A DNA stretch of 64,000 bases from Curvibacter lanceolatus ATCC 14669 (GTDB taxonomy: Bacteria; Pseudomonadota; Gammaproteobacteria; Burkholderiales; Burkholderiaceae_C). The DNA lies in NCBI RefSeq assembly GCF_000381265.1, contig NZ_KB906256.1, positions 1 to 64,000 of the forward strand. Reading direction: 5' to 3'. The position numbers and the translations under genes were made by a program. Position 1 is the first letter of the stretch. Each line of letters begins with the position of its first letter. A model generated the notes under the pieces. That model did not search any database. It saw only the letters and a program-made list of their open reading frames with translations, and was not told where the DNA came from. Positions 25,526-33,771 of the stretch are shown here, piece after piece.

Positions 25526-26689
25526 GGATGGTCTGCACAAATGTCGCGTTGCTGTGCTTGCAAGCTCAGTGAACGACTGAGACGATCGCAGCCATGAAGC
25601 AACAAAGTCTGGGCCTGGGCCACTCGAACAAGCGCACGCGGCGGCGAGAGCTTCTTGGCGAGATGGAGCACGTGGTGCCGTGGGCCGAACTCGTGGCGCT
25701 GGTGGCGCCCTACATGCCTGAAGGCCGCCGGGGCCGTCCGCCTTTTGCGGTGGAGCCGATGCTGCGTGTCCACTTCGTGCAACAGTGGTTCAACCTTTCG
25801 GATCCGGCGATGGAAGACGCGCCGCACGATGTGCCACTGTTTCGAGAGTTCGCCGGGCTGGGCGGTTGGGACAACCGAGTGCCCGACGAGAGCACGATCC
25901 TGAGGTTCCGCCACCTGCTGGAGCAGCACAAACTGGCCCCGCAGATCCTACAGGTTGTCAATCAGTCGCTCACGGCCAAGGGCCTGCTGCTCAAGAGCGG
26001 CACCGTAGTGGGCGCCACAGTGAACGCTGCGCCGAGTTTCACCAAGAACGCTTCGGGCGAGCGCGACCCGGAGATGAAACAGAACAAGAAGGGCAACCAG
26101 TGGTACTTTGGCATGAAGGCCCACATCAGCGCGGACGCCGACTCGGGCCTGGTGCACACCGTGCGCGTCATCGATGTGGTGCTGGCCAATAGCCCATTGC
26201 ACGGACATGAGACCAAAGCCTTGGGTGGCGCGGGTTACAGGGGCGCGCACAAGAGCCTTGATGCTAGGGACGGCGTGAACTGGAGCGCGGCCATGCGCCC
26301 AGGCCAGCACCATGCACTGGACATGAATGCCCCTAGGCAACGTCTCATTGACGAGATCGATCGCGTCAAGGCCCGCATCCGCGCGAAGGTGGAGCACCCG
26401 TTCAGGGTCGTCAAGCGCCTGTTTGGGCACGTGAAGGTGCGCTACCGCGGGCTGGCCAAGAACACGGCGCAGTTGCACACGCTGTTTGCGCTGGCCAATC
26501 TGTGGATGGCAAAGCGCAAACTCATGGGAGTTGCGGCATGAGTGCGTCTGCAGCACGCCAAATCGGCGTGGGCGGCGCTGATTCGCGCCGGCAGTGGGCA
26601 AATCGGCGGAGTCAGATGGGCCGTAAACCAGCAGAAGCCCATATACCCCGCCCACTGCCGCGTTCAACTCGTATTTGTGCAGACCATCC
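25526..26689 (+). mobile_element. IS5-family insertion sequence, 1164 bp
   Basis: Perfect 17-bp terminal inverted repeats, GGATGGTCTGCACAAAT at 25526-25542 and its complement at 26673-26689, flanked by the 4-bp target duplication TTAA (25522-25525 and 26690-26693). One transposase gene is inside. It interrupts chrB. Confidence 0.92.
25594..26541 (+). CDS. IS5-family transposase, probably catalytically dead
   Basis: 315 residues with the IS5 N-terminal domain (VVPWAELVALVAPYMPEG… PFAVEPMLRVHFVQQWFNLSD) and the DDE core. The usual first Asp (VDATI-type motif) reads VVGATVNAAPS, and the usual second Asp (GDAGYQG-type) reads GGAGYRG, so two catalytic acids appear to be Gly; the Glu in AKVEHPFRVVKRLFG remains. 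The segment before GGAGYRG is also shorter than in relatives. The open frame is otherwise full length. The copy can probably move only in trans. Confidence 0.85.
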   Translation: MKQQSLGLGHSNKRTRRRELLGEMEHVVPWAELVALVAPYMPEGRRGRPPFAVEPMLRVHFVQQWFNLSDPAMEDAPHDVPLFREFAGLGGWDNRVPDESTILRFRHLLEQHKLAPQILQVVNQSLTAKGLLLKSGTVVGATVNAAPSFTKNASGERDPEMKQNKKGNQWYFGMKAHISADADSGLVHTVRVIDVVLANSPLHGHETKALGGAGYRGAHKSLDARDGVNWSAAMRPGQHHALDMNAPRQRLIDEIDRVKARIRAKVEHPFRVVKRLFGHVKVRYRGLAKNTAQLHTLFALANLWMAKRKLMGVAA

Positions 26690-26873
26690 TTAACGGCACG
26701 CCAAATCCGCATACGAGCCGCGGTGCTTGCGGAGGGAAGGCTGACAACCAACGCCAACCAAAAGTCTGTGGGACGAATCATGGCGGCAGCTTAGTTTGCC
26801 GTTGCGATTGCTGCAATGCTGTAGCGATCTCTACAAATTACGTGTCGTTCTTGATTGGAGTCAAGTTACTCAA

Positions 26874-28070
26874 TCACCGCCCCCAGTTGTCAGCACCAAA
26901 AATCGGATGCGAATTACCCTCTGGGCGGAATTCCAGCGACAGAGTCGGTGCACCCGTTACCGCGCCTTCCAAAGTATGTCGAGGCCGCTTGATGTCGGCG
27001 ATCTGGCCCTCCATGATGCGCAAGGTCTGCTCGACCGCTAAGGGACCGACGGCACCAAAAGGCCGCTTGATGTTCCGCTCCAGGCGCAGAATCCCTTGGG
27101 TTCTCGTGAGGTACATAGCACAGTGCTTGACCCTGTCCAACTTTGAGTAGAGCTCGGCAAGGTCCGGTGCCATGCCTCGGTAGAGGAAGGGTAAGCCCTC
27201 AGCGCAGGTGTCAAAGAACTCCGCACAGGGCCCGGCGACCTGCCGCCATTCGTCAGCGAAGGAGCGCAAGAACTCCTGACGCTCCTCTTTACTTGGCCCA
27301 TCCACCAGCGCCACGCAGTGAATCACTGGGGCCCACAATGTTTCCTGCAGGCGCCAGGCAAACCCAGAGATCGCTGGGCCGTAGTTGGTCTTGATCCGCT
27401 CAACCCAAATCTTCTGCGCTTCCAACAAGTGCTCCAACGTATCGTCTATGGAGTCTTTGCTCTTGTAGCCATCCAACATGCTCAGCTCGAACTGCATGAA
27501 GACGGATGAAGGATTCGCCTTCAGCACCTGTTTGAAGTAAGTGCTGTAGAGCTTGTAATCCTCATCACAACGATGTTCAAAGTCATGAATGATCGACTTG
27601 ATCGTCGTCTTCAGCATTTGCACCCGAACAGCATTGATGATCCAGTTCAGCATCATGGCCATCGCGTTAGGGTTGCTACGGCACGTCGCCTCCAACTCCT
27701 CGGGACTGACTGGCACGCATTTGATATCCATCAGAGCCCCGACCAAGATCTGGACGGCAGGATGAACTTGTGTGACGGGGTGAACCAGGACTCGGGGGAA
27801 GTTCAACCAAACAGGAAGGTACTGCAGCAGTTGCTTACCCAAGGCGTTCGGACTCAGCACTGGCTTCCCCTGACGCCACACGACACTGCAGCCACGGTGA
27901 TCAAAGGACTTCGCGGCGGACCAGGCAAAGGAGATTGCAGCCTGCATCGCATCAACAAGCCACCGACCACTTTCAAAGTTGGTAGGCAGCCGTTGAGGGG
28001 ATCGATCTACTTGAGCGATCATTTCCAGGACGGCTTGGCGAAGAGGCAATTGAGGGGTCTTGAAGGACAT
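26874..28070 (-). CDS. Unknown 398-aa protein paired with the Rep-like gene
   Basis: 398 residues, mostly helical by composition, no signal peptide or membrane segment. Notable stretches are SAAKSFDHRGCSVVWRQGKP, a hydrophobic LGKQLLQYLPVWLNFPRVL, and an end NSHPIFGADNWGR. It lies 95 bases downstream of the Rep-like gene on the same strand, so probably in one transcript and possibly involved in replication, packaging or transfer of the same element. No family recognised. Codon use is less GC-rich than in the core genome to the right. Confidence 0.6.
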   Translation of the reverse strand: MSFKTPQLPLRQAVLEMIAQVDRSPQRLPTNFESGRWLVDAMQAAISFAWSAAKSFDHRGCSVVWRQGKPVLSPNALGKQLLQYLPVWLNFPRVLVHPVTQVHPAVQILVGALMDIKCVPVSPEELEATCRSNPNAMAMMLNWIINAVRVQMLKTTIKSIIHDFEHRCDEDYKLYSTYFKQVLKANPSSVFMQFELSMLDGYKSKDSIDDTLEHLLEAQKIWVERIKTNYGPAISGFAWRLQETLWAPVIHCVALVDGPSKEERQEFLRSFADEWRQVAGPCAEFFDTCAEGLPFLYRGMAPDLAELYSKLDRVKHCAMYLTRTQGILRLERNIKRPFGAVGPLAVEQTLRIMEGQIADIKRPRHTLEGAVTGAPTLSLEFRPEGNSHPIFGADNWGR

Positions 28071-28165
28071 TTCTTACTCGACAAAATTTGATGTGAAAAC
28101 AACTGAAACACCGCTGGGTGCTTCAACGAAAGTCAGGGATGCAAGCGCAGTTCGACGACTGCGCC

Positions 28166-29395
28166 TTAAGCCTTGTGAGGCTCTGTGGAGCCGGCTGGTT
28201 GGGGCTGCTTGCGTGGGCGACCAGGTCTGATGGCCTTGATCCTGGGAAGCTCTCCGCGCCCCATCGTTCGCATGCCACGGGAGAGCTTCACCCCCAGCAG
28301 TTGGTCAGCCTTGCAGATGTAGGCCACGTTCTCGCGCAAGCGTTCCCGCAGCAATACATCGTCATGGTTGATCTGCCCGAGGAAAGGCTTTTGGTATTCC
28401 GACAGATTGCAGTTGTGGAAGGTGGCCTTGCCAGGCGTCGTCGCTAACGAATCCAAATCTGTCCTTGGTTCGGGCCGGAAGCCTTTCATCGTTTGTAGGT
28501 CACGCTCAACCGAACTCACCCACTGCTCTCCGATCTGTTGGACCAGGTGCTTGTGGTTCTGGTGCTTTGATCCATCAAAGAACACCAGCATGTGGTAGTG
28601 GAAGCCGCGATCTCTGGTGCATTCCAAGCACCAGATGGAGCCGACCAACATCTGTCCCAGTACCGTGGCCCTGAGCCGGTTCTTGAAGGCCTTGAAGAAG
28701 GAATCCACCTGCTTCAGGTCAATGCTCATGACCAGTCGCTTTTCGAAGCCAAGGTCAATGCGCCCAACCAACAACCTGGAGTGCACTTTGAACAGAGCGT
28801 CGACATACCCAACACCGCTGTTGTAGGCCTCCTCGCACCGACGCACCGATGCTGAGACCTTGCGGCGGTAATCAGGGCTCTGTACCTCTACCTTCAAGGC
28901 TTCGAGTGCCTGGTTGTAGACCTCAGCGGCCAACCGTCCAGAGCGGTCAACGATGTGGCCACCGATGCCATGGACGAGCAAGTCCTTGATGCGCAATTGC
29001 CCCATGACTTTGGCAAACGCTTCGACTTGAGGGCTGTAATGAAGACCCGGCGTGAACAGAGTCTCACTGCACATCTCATACAAGCGTGTAAAGGATCTCT
29101 GAGGACCATCAAACACCAGTTTCTTGCCGTCCTTCTTTATGAACACGAACGGCGTGCCCTCCAGGGTCGGCAACCGTTCCATGAACTGATGGATGCATGA
29201 AACGATCTCAGGCTCGCCACAGCAGTCCTGATATCGGTAGTCCATCCCACCGCCTGGACGGGGCGTGTACACCCTGTACCGGTCTTCCCTGACGTAGTTG
29301 CCCACATCAAGTACTTCAGCCCCCTTCGGCACTACTTTTGTAGCTGCCAGGTCTTGGGGACCTGGTGGTTCTTTGGGAATTTCTTCTTTGGCCAT
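28166..29395 (-). CDS. Inovirus Gp2-like (YagK/YfjJ) replication-type protein
   Basis: 409 residues from ATG 29395, chosen over 29422 because GGAG sits at the right distance. The C-terminal half matches the YagK/YfjJ C-terminal domain family (inovirus Gp2): RGFHYHMLVFFDG with an HXH pair (266, 268) and ENVAYICKADQ (355-365) with the Tyr/Lys placed as in that family, ending near SRGMRTMGRGELP. These proteins occur on filamentous phages, satellites and ICEs and are thought to act in replication. The gene faces away from a 1.7-kb structured non-coding region that may hold the origin. Specific biochemical role unproven. Confidence 0.75.
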   Translation of the reverse strand: MAKEEIPKEPPGPQDLAATKVVPKGAEVLDVGNYVREDRYRVYTPRPGGGMDYRYQDCCGEPEIVSCIHQFMERLPTLEGTPFVFIKKDGKKLVFDGPQRSFTRLYEMCSETLFTPGLHYSPQVEAFAKVMGQLRIKDLLVHGIGGHIVDRSGRLAAEVYNQALEALKVEVQSPDYRRKVSASVRRCEEAYNSGVGYVDALFKVHSRLLVGRIDLGFEKRLVMSIDLKQVDSFFKAFKNRLRATVLGQMLVGSIWCLECTRDRGFHYHMLVFFDGSKHQNHKHLVQQIGEQWVSSVERDLQTMKGFRPEPRTDLDSLATTPGKATFHNCNLSEYQKPFLGQINHDDVLLRERLRENVAYICKADQLLGVKLSRGMRTMGRGELPRIKAIRPGRPRKQPQPAGSTEPHKA

Positions 29396-29502
29396 AAAAT
29401 CTCCATGAGGGCACGTATTCACAACGAACCTGCCCAGATGGGTTCATTGCGGCCGAGCTACTCTCTCGGCATGCGTATTCCGATAAAATTCTTCCTAGTG
29501 AG

Positions 29503-29527
29503 GAATCAGTCCTCGAGAGACTGATTC
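29503..29527. repeat. Hairpin GAATCAGTC / GACTGATTC
   Basis: A 9-bp perfect stem with a 7-base loop (CTCGAGA), about 110 bases upstream of the Rep-like start. Confidence 0.7.
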
Positions 29528-29602
29528 AGATTTGAAGACAGCACTCCCCCTCCGACTAAATCGGATGAATGAGCTGTGATAGGCTTAACGAACTTGCAAG
29601 CC

Positions 29603-29620
29603 CTGATGCATTTGCATCAG
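29603..29620. repeat. Hairpin CTGATGCA-TT-TGCATCAG
   Basis: An 8-bp perfect stem around only two bases; such a tight palindrome could be a protein-binding site rather than a folded hairpin. Confidence 0.7.
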
Positions 29621-29824
29621 CAGAGGTTGAGTGACTGGATAAGCCTCGAAGAGGTCTAATCAACGGTCATGCTCTTGATTGGTCCGCAGTACCCGACTGT
29701 GTCGGTTACCTGCATATGAAGATGTATATCGATAGAGTGCCTTACTTGAGCATCTTGAGGATGCGACCAAGAAGGTCTAGAGACTGAGGTGTCCTAAGAG
29801 GGGCCATCTGTAGGGTTAGGGATT

Positions 29825-29843
29825 ACCTGCTAGAGCAGGTTTT
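29825..29843 (+). repeat. Terminator-like hairpin ACCTGCT-AG-AGCAGGT
   Basis: A 7-bp stem followed by TTT only, so at best a weak terminator for plus-strand transcription. Confidence 0.5.
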
Positions 29844-29934
29844 CCCATGATGTAGATGGATGTTCTTAGATAGCATTAAAAACCAGAATTCCTCGAACCC
29901 CAGTTTCTCCAAAAGTCCCTAGACCTTCCCGGCG

Positions 29935-29943
29935 TTATCCACA
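29935..29943 (+). promoter_or_regulatory. DnaA box TTATCCACA
   Basis: Exact match to the DnaA-binding consensus TTATCCACA. It stands 36 bases before the large nested inverted repeat. A single box can occur by chance, but here it lies in the candidate origin. Confidence 0.55.
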
Positions 29944-29978
29944 CAACATACGACAACCCGTTACTACGAGTTACCGCA

Positions 29979-30051
29979 CCAAGCACAGACCATAGACCCA
30001 AGTCGTAAAGCCTCTCAGCTCTACGACTTGGGGTGGTTTCTTAGTGCTTGG
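29979..30051. repeat. Nested inverted repeat (cruciform)
   Basis: Outer arms CCAAGCAC (29979-29986) and GTGCTTGG (30044-30051) enclose perfect inner arms CCCAAGTCGTA (29997-30007) and TACGACTTGGG (30022-30032). Such a two-tier stem resembles single-strand or double-strand origins of rolling-circle elements. Confidence 0.75.
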
Positions 30052-30777
30052 GCTCAAGTCTATAGGAACAAAAGCTTCCGCCTAATTGACGTAGCAGCTG
30101 TGCCGAATCATCCGTCAACTCACATAAACAGCAATACATACAAAACCCTGCAATCAGGCATCGCGACGGATACAATTCTTTACAAAAATCTTTTCAGAGT
30201 AACCTTGGAGGCTGCAATGCTTGGAATTTTTAAGCAAAGGAGGTAACGCTAGCGCTGCAACCAAATCAGTAAGACATATAGCACTAGATGTGTTGAATTG
30301 GATTTCAGGCAATGGACTGTGACCAACTTCGAGGCCGCTATGGCTAGTTCCTAAGCACGAGCTACCCCCCGCCTTGTTCACCGATCAGCTGGTTTGATAC
30401 TTTCTGATAGGCGTGCACCGCACCGCACAGCTCTCATCTCAAATTTCAGTGGCAGCAAGATCGCCGCAACATGCCGATCTTCACAAGGCCTAATCATTCA
30501 CACCACAGACGGCACCAGCAACTTAGGACTCGGCCAAGCGTGTTGTAGCAAGGCATCTTTGGAAGGAACCCCTACGGTTCGAACAGAGAGTTGGTCAGTG
30601 GAGACTGATGTCGCGCGCAAAGTCTTGCGCTTCGATCCACTCGCAAAGTGCCGGACAAATTTTCCCAGAAGGGGCCCGTCGGACAACAACTGCGGACAAC
30701 TTGTAGGGGACGATTTGTGCTCATGCCGATCCGGGGCTGAGCACCGGTACTGTTGAGTCACGAAGTGGCCAGCCTAC

Positions 30778-30882
30778 GTAGAACGCCCTGAACTGCTGCG
30801 GGTGGCCAACGAGCTGCGCTTTGCTGATATGCAGCCAGCGCGTATTGTGGCTCTGTTAGCGACGAGGGCCGTTGCCAGACAA
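30778..30882 (+). pseudogene. IS3-type OrfB remnant
   Basis: The plus strand reads ERPELLRVANELRFADMQPA then RIVALLATRAVA, clearly related to the EREQIMSVANEPRFADLPPA segment of the IS3 transposase at 1942-3039. Only about 33 codons remain. Confidence 0.65.
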
Positions 30883-31129
30883 GGAGATAGCAATCTTATT
30901 GCTGAGGCATCTATGTAGTCACAGAGAACCGGTGATTGGTGCACTGGTTCCTCTGGTTGGCAGAAGTGGGTTGGGGCGAGACTGGTTGCTCACCCTCTGA
31001 CCAAGCGCCCAAAGCACTGTGCACAGCTAAGCTGCGTTAAGGGGCGCTTAGTACATTTAAGCAGTTGAACGCCTACCCCCAAGGTCTTGAACTCCATCAT
31101 CACCCATCTCTAACCGAAAGGAACTTCAG

Positions 31130-31519
31130 ATGGACTTCAATCCAACCGCCCCCTACCAAACCTCCAACGAAGCAACGAATGCAGAGACCAGAGGAGCTGA
31201 CCTTGAGCCCCAAAGTCAAGAACTTGGTGAACCACAAGAGCGGCAAGAAAAGGTCGAACAAGGACAACCGAGCACTAGCCAGAAAAAGCCACGGCCCACA
31301 CGACAAGACAAGGTTTACCGTCCACTAGTTGAGGTGCGACATGAATTCCTTACAACTGACGAGTTAGCCTACTACCTTAGGCTAAAGGAACAAACCATAA
31401 GGAAGAAACGTATGAACGGCACGCTCGGCATAGACCCCGTCAAAATCGGTGGAAGATTGCGCTGGCCGAGGCAATTCGTCATTAATTACCTCAGTAAACT
31501 TTTTTCATACCCTGCATGA
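31130..31519 (+). CDS. AlpA/excisionase-like DNA-binding protein
   Basis: 129 residues. The N-terminal half is a polar, probably disordered tail rich in Gln, Glu and Lys. The C-terminal 60 residues hold a helix-turn-helix of the AlpA/MerR-like excisionase type: EFLTTDELAYYLRLKEQTIRKKRMNGTLGIDPVKIGGRLRWP. AAAGGAAC precedes the ATG. Such proteins regulate excision or replication genes on satellites and integrative elements. It diverges from the Rep-like gene across the structured region. A strong terminator follows. Confidence 0.7.
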   Translation: MDFNPTAPYQTSNEATNAETRGADLEPQSQELGEPQERQEKVEQGQPSTSQKKPRPTRQDKVYRPLVEVRHEFLTTDELAYYLRLKEQTIRKKRMNGTLGIDPVKIGGRLRWPRQFVINYLSKLFSYPA

Positions 31520-31539
31520 CGTTCTCCAAAAACCAATCC

Positions 31540-31562
31540 AAAGACCCTTCGGGGTCTTTTTT
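31540..31562 (+). terminator. Rho-independent terminator
   Basis: AAGACCC-TTCG-GGGTCTT followed by TTTTTT, 21 bases after the AlpA-like gene; the loop is a stable UUCG tetraloop. Confidence 0.92.
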
Positions 31563-31568
31563 GTTAAC

Positions 31569-31790
31569 ATGGAAAATATTATCACAAGAGTCAATCACCT
31601 TAACCAAAAACTCAAGCAACATAGTCAATCAGAAATTTGCAATTCGCAATTAAATCCATCAAAACAATTTAAATCAATACACAGCAAATACATAGAAGAC
31701 ATCACCAATCAGAGCAAACACACAGAAAAACACAAAGCAATAATCAACAAATGCAAAGCCACGCAGACAATACGGATCGCCCACCACTAA
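31569..31790 (+). CDS. Possible AT-rich small ORF
   Basis: A 73-residue frame starting MENIITRVNHLNQKLKQHSQ, rich in Lys, Asn, Gln, Ile and His. It directly follows a terminator, no ribosome-binding site is evident, and it lies in AT-rich DNA where frames occur easily. The composition resembles the neighbouring AT-rich gene. Kept only as a low-confidence candidate. Confidence 0.2.
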   Translation: MENIITRVNHLNQKLKQHSQSEICNSQLNPSKQFKSIHSKYIEDITNQSKHTEKHKAIINKCKATQTIRIAHH

Positions 31791-31937
31791 TCGCAGGTGA
31801 TCATCTACACCACCTTATCCTTAAGGCTACTGCCTCTTTGGGTGGTCTCGCACCCCAACCATATGCCAAAATACTGCAAAATTGAACGACTACAATACAC
31901 TAACCACAGAGAATCCTGCTTAGTCACAGCAGAAAAA

Positions 31938-33116
31938 TCAATCAGACAAAATAACAAATTTGTCTATAAGCTTATCAAGCCAATTTTGGCTATCATTCAA
32001 ATTTCGCTCCGACTTAGAATCAAGAACGATCAACAAATTGTGATTTTCAGGATCACGCCTCAACGGCCAAACAAAATCCTTACCATCAAGACGGGCATAC
32101 CAACATTCGAGCAAGGAATCTACTGTAGGAAAAGGAGCTCCGGCCGCCCATAATTCTTCAAGTGTTGTATGAACAAATTTAGATCCAGTTCTATCCCTAA
32201 AAGGGACCGCCTTCAGCTTACCTTTTACATTCTTTATTTCAGCGCTCCCTCCCCACGGTTTGACCGACCACTTCTTCGAATTAATTAAAGGAACCATCTT
32301 ATCCGCGGGCAATTCCTTTACCTCATACACCTCACTTTCAGCATACCCAAATAATTTAAAAAATAGATTCTTACTTACAACCAGTGACACGCCTCGCTCG
32401 CGAGAATTTTTAATAATACGTTTTGCATCAATAAACGCCCTTGCTTTACAGAAGTCTTCAGAAAACAATTCCCAACAAAAGGAGGCATCGGCAATAGGAT
32501 ATTCACACTCATCATCGACCACGACCAAACCCATATTTGCCATAAATAAAAAACCTCCCTCCGACGTCAAAACTCCGCTATCGAATGATTCGAAATCTCC
32601 ACGGAAATATGGATTCAGCAATTCCACATCCAAACACATCTCCTTCAACTGACGCATCACACCTTCACGACGAAATTTTCGCTCCCACTCACACCCCGAA
32701 TAGTCCGCCTTAGTCCAGGGAACAGGAATCCAACACGAATACAAATTTTCGTCAGGGAGTTTAGAGAATATAGGAATTAATTCCTTATTAGTCTCATCCC
32801 AGTAATTTGAATAATTTTCAGAAACAAATTGATAGTACTCGAAAGCAAACTTACGGTAATCCTCTATCGTCATTAAACTTTTAAACTTCGAAATCGATGA
32901 AGCAGCCTCCAAATCAACAATTATCTTATCTACAACGCTCAAAAACTCATCGTCCTTCGGCAACGCAAGATACCCCGACCATGTAGGTCGAGATTTAACA
33001 GCACTAAAAAGCCAATTACCACCTTTTGCAGCTCGAATCCCCGATGCAATCGGAACCGGCGGATACGCAATATCGACGTAAAAATCAACAAGCTGCTTAA
33101 TTGAGACAGATTTCAT
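31938..33116 (-). CDS. AT-rich orphan gene, unknown 392-aa protein
   Basis: 392 residues from ATG 33116 (MKSVSIKQLVDFYVDIAYPP), or 422 if the upstream ATG at 33206 is used; neither has a strong ribosome-binding site. Soluble, acidic, rich in aromatic residues, with segments such as PVPWTKADYSGCEWERKFRR and KWSVKPWGGSAEIKNVKGKL that look like a globular protein. No family recognised. Its base composition is far more AT-rich than every other gene in the window, with codons ending in A/T, so it was acquired from a different donor. It sits between the satellite-like genes and SIR2-HerA, so it may be a defence or cargo gene. Confidence 0.6.
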   Translation of the reverse strand: MKSVSIKQLVDFYVDIAYPPVPIASGIRAAKGGNWLFSAVKSRPTWSGYLALPKDDEFLSVVDKIIVDLEAASSISKFKSLMTIEDYRKFAFEYYQFVSENYSNYWDETNKELIPIFSKLPDENLYSCWIPVPWTKADYSGCEWERKFRREGVMRQLKEMCLDVELLNPYFRGDFESFDSGVLTSEGGFLFMANMGLVVVDDECEYPIADASFCWELFSEDFCKARAFIDAKRIIKNSRERGVSLVVSKNLFFKLFGYAESEVYEVKELPADKMVPLINSKKWSVKPWGGSAEIKNVKGKLKAVPFRDRTGSKFVHTTLEELWAAGAPFPTVDSLLECWYARLDGKDFVWPLRRDPENHNLLIVLDSKSERNLNDSQNWLDKLIDKFVILSD

Positions 33117-33206
33117 GAGACTGAGAACTTTTAAAAAACAACCCAAAATAGTCAAACCTATTAATTGCAAACAAAGCAATTCAGCTTTCAGAGCAACCGC
33201 AGCCAT

Positions 33207-33771
33207 GGACTTGCATCCGAGTCATTAACATCACAAGCAATGGAATGAACGCCCCACTAGTTGTCAGCGTCAACAATACTGCCAAGTGAGGGCGTTGATC
33301 TTTCACTTGAACCGAGAGGGGCGTCCACTGTCTTGCATGTCCATTTACAAGGGCAAAACGTCAGCATTCATTACAGATCGCCTGAAAAAGTGGTCGCAAG
33401 TGGATGCTGGGGCGCGTCGGTGAGCCAACGTTTCCACCATCGCAGCCAACGAATTCATCACTATTCATCGCAATTTGTGCCATCGGTTTCCTTCCTCTTG
33501 AGCGGGCTGTGCTTGGCTAGATCATCTCGGATTCTGCGCAGCACGTGTCTCTGAACTCTGCCGAATGGCAACAAAGGCTGGTTGCAGCCCTTCCGACAAG
33601 GCCTACCAACCGGCTGCTCTCGATCCTTAGCGATTTTTGGACTCGCCGATCTCGTTGACGAAAAGCGGTAGCTCATGTCTGATCTGTCATTGAGTGGGGC
33701 ACGGGAGCAAAATATTGGTAAGCCGCAGTTGTCGCTAACTAGCGCGTTCGCTGTTCAGCGCATGGTGAACA
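33207..33771. other. Gene remnants between the AT-rich gene and herA
   Basis: The plus strand from about 33285 to 33423 reads IFHLNREGRPLSC, IYKGKTSAFITDRLKKWSQV and DAGARR before a stop, which looks like the C-terminus of a lost protein. A 71-residue minus-strand frame (33461-33676) has no recognisable motif. The sequence CGCCCC…AGTTGTCAGC near 33253-33270 resembles that near 26873-26890 at the other end of the satellite-like module. Confidence 0.35.

Larger units (their letters stand above)
25245..26781 (-). pseudogene. chrB: chrB (chromate-resistance regulator), split by IS5 and truncated
   Basis: The N-terminal codons lie at 26694-26781 (MIRPTDFWLALVVSLPSAST then AARMRIWRAVK), and the reading continues at 25525 with ALGCAALRDGTYLLPAHVEQ to about LPAAERQRLLRR. 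Removing the IS5 element and one TTAA copy joins the two exactly in frame (…WRAVK-ALGCAALRDG…), matching the N-terminal domain of ChrB. The C-terminal domain is gone. ChrB proteins regulate chromate efflux by ChrA; no chrA is seen here. Confidence 0.8.
29396..31129. other. 1.7-kb structured non-coding region (candidate origin)
   Basis: No convincing gene in 1.7 kb. It contains at least five inverted repeats between 29503 and 30051, a consensus DnaA box, and a remnant of an IS3 transposase near 30780-30880. It lies between the divergent Rep-like gene and the AlpA-like gene, where a plasmid- or phage-like origin or a regulatory RNA would be expected. The short frames inside lack ribosome-binding sites and known motifs. 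Confidence 0.5.

Noticed and set aside
29396-31129. Possible CRISPR array in the repeat-rich non-coding region
   Set aside because: The repeats are individual inverted repeats of different sequence; there is no regularly spaced direct repeat.
31797-32153. 118-residue plus-strand frame in AT-rich DNA
   Set aside because: It is largely antisense to the AT-rich 392-aa gene, whose long frame is the better explanation.
33461-33676. 71-residue minus-strand frame upstream of herA
   Set aside because: Basic, with no motif and no ribosome-binding site; more likely part of decayed DNA.
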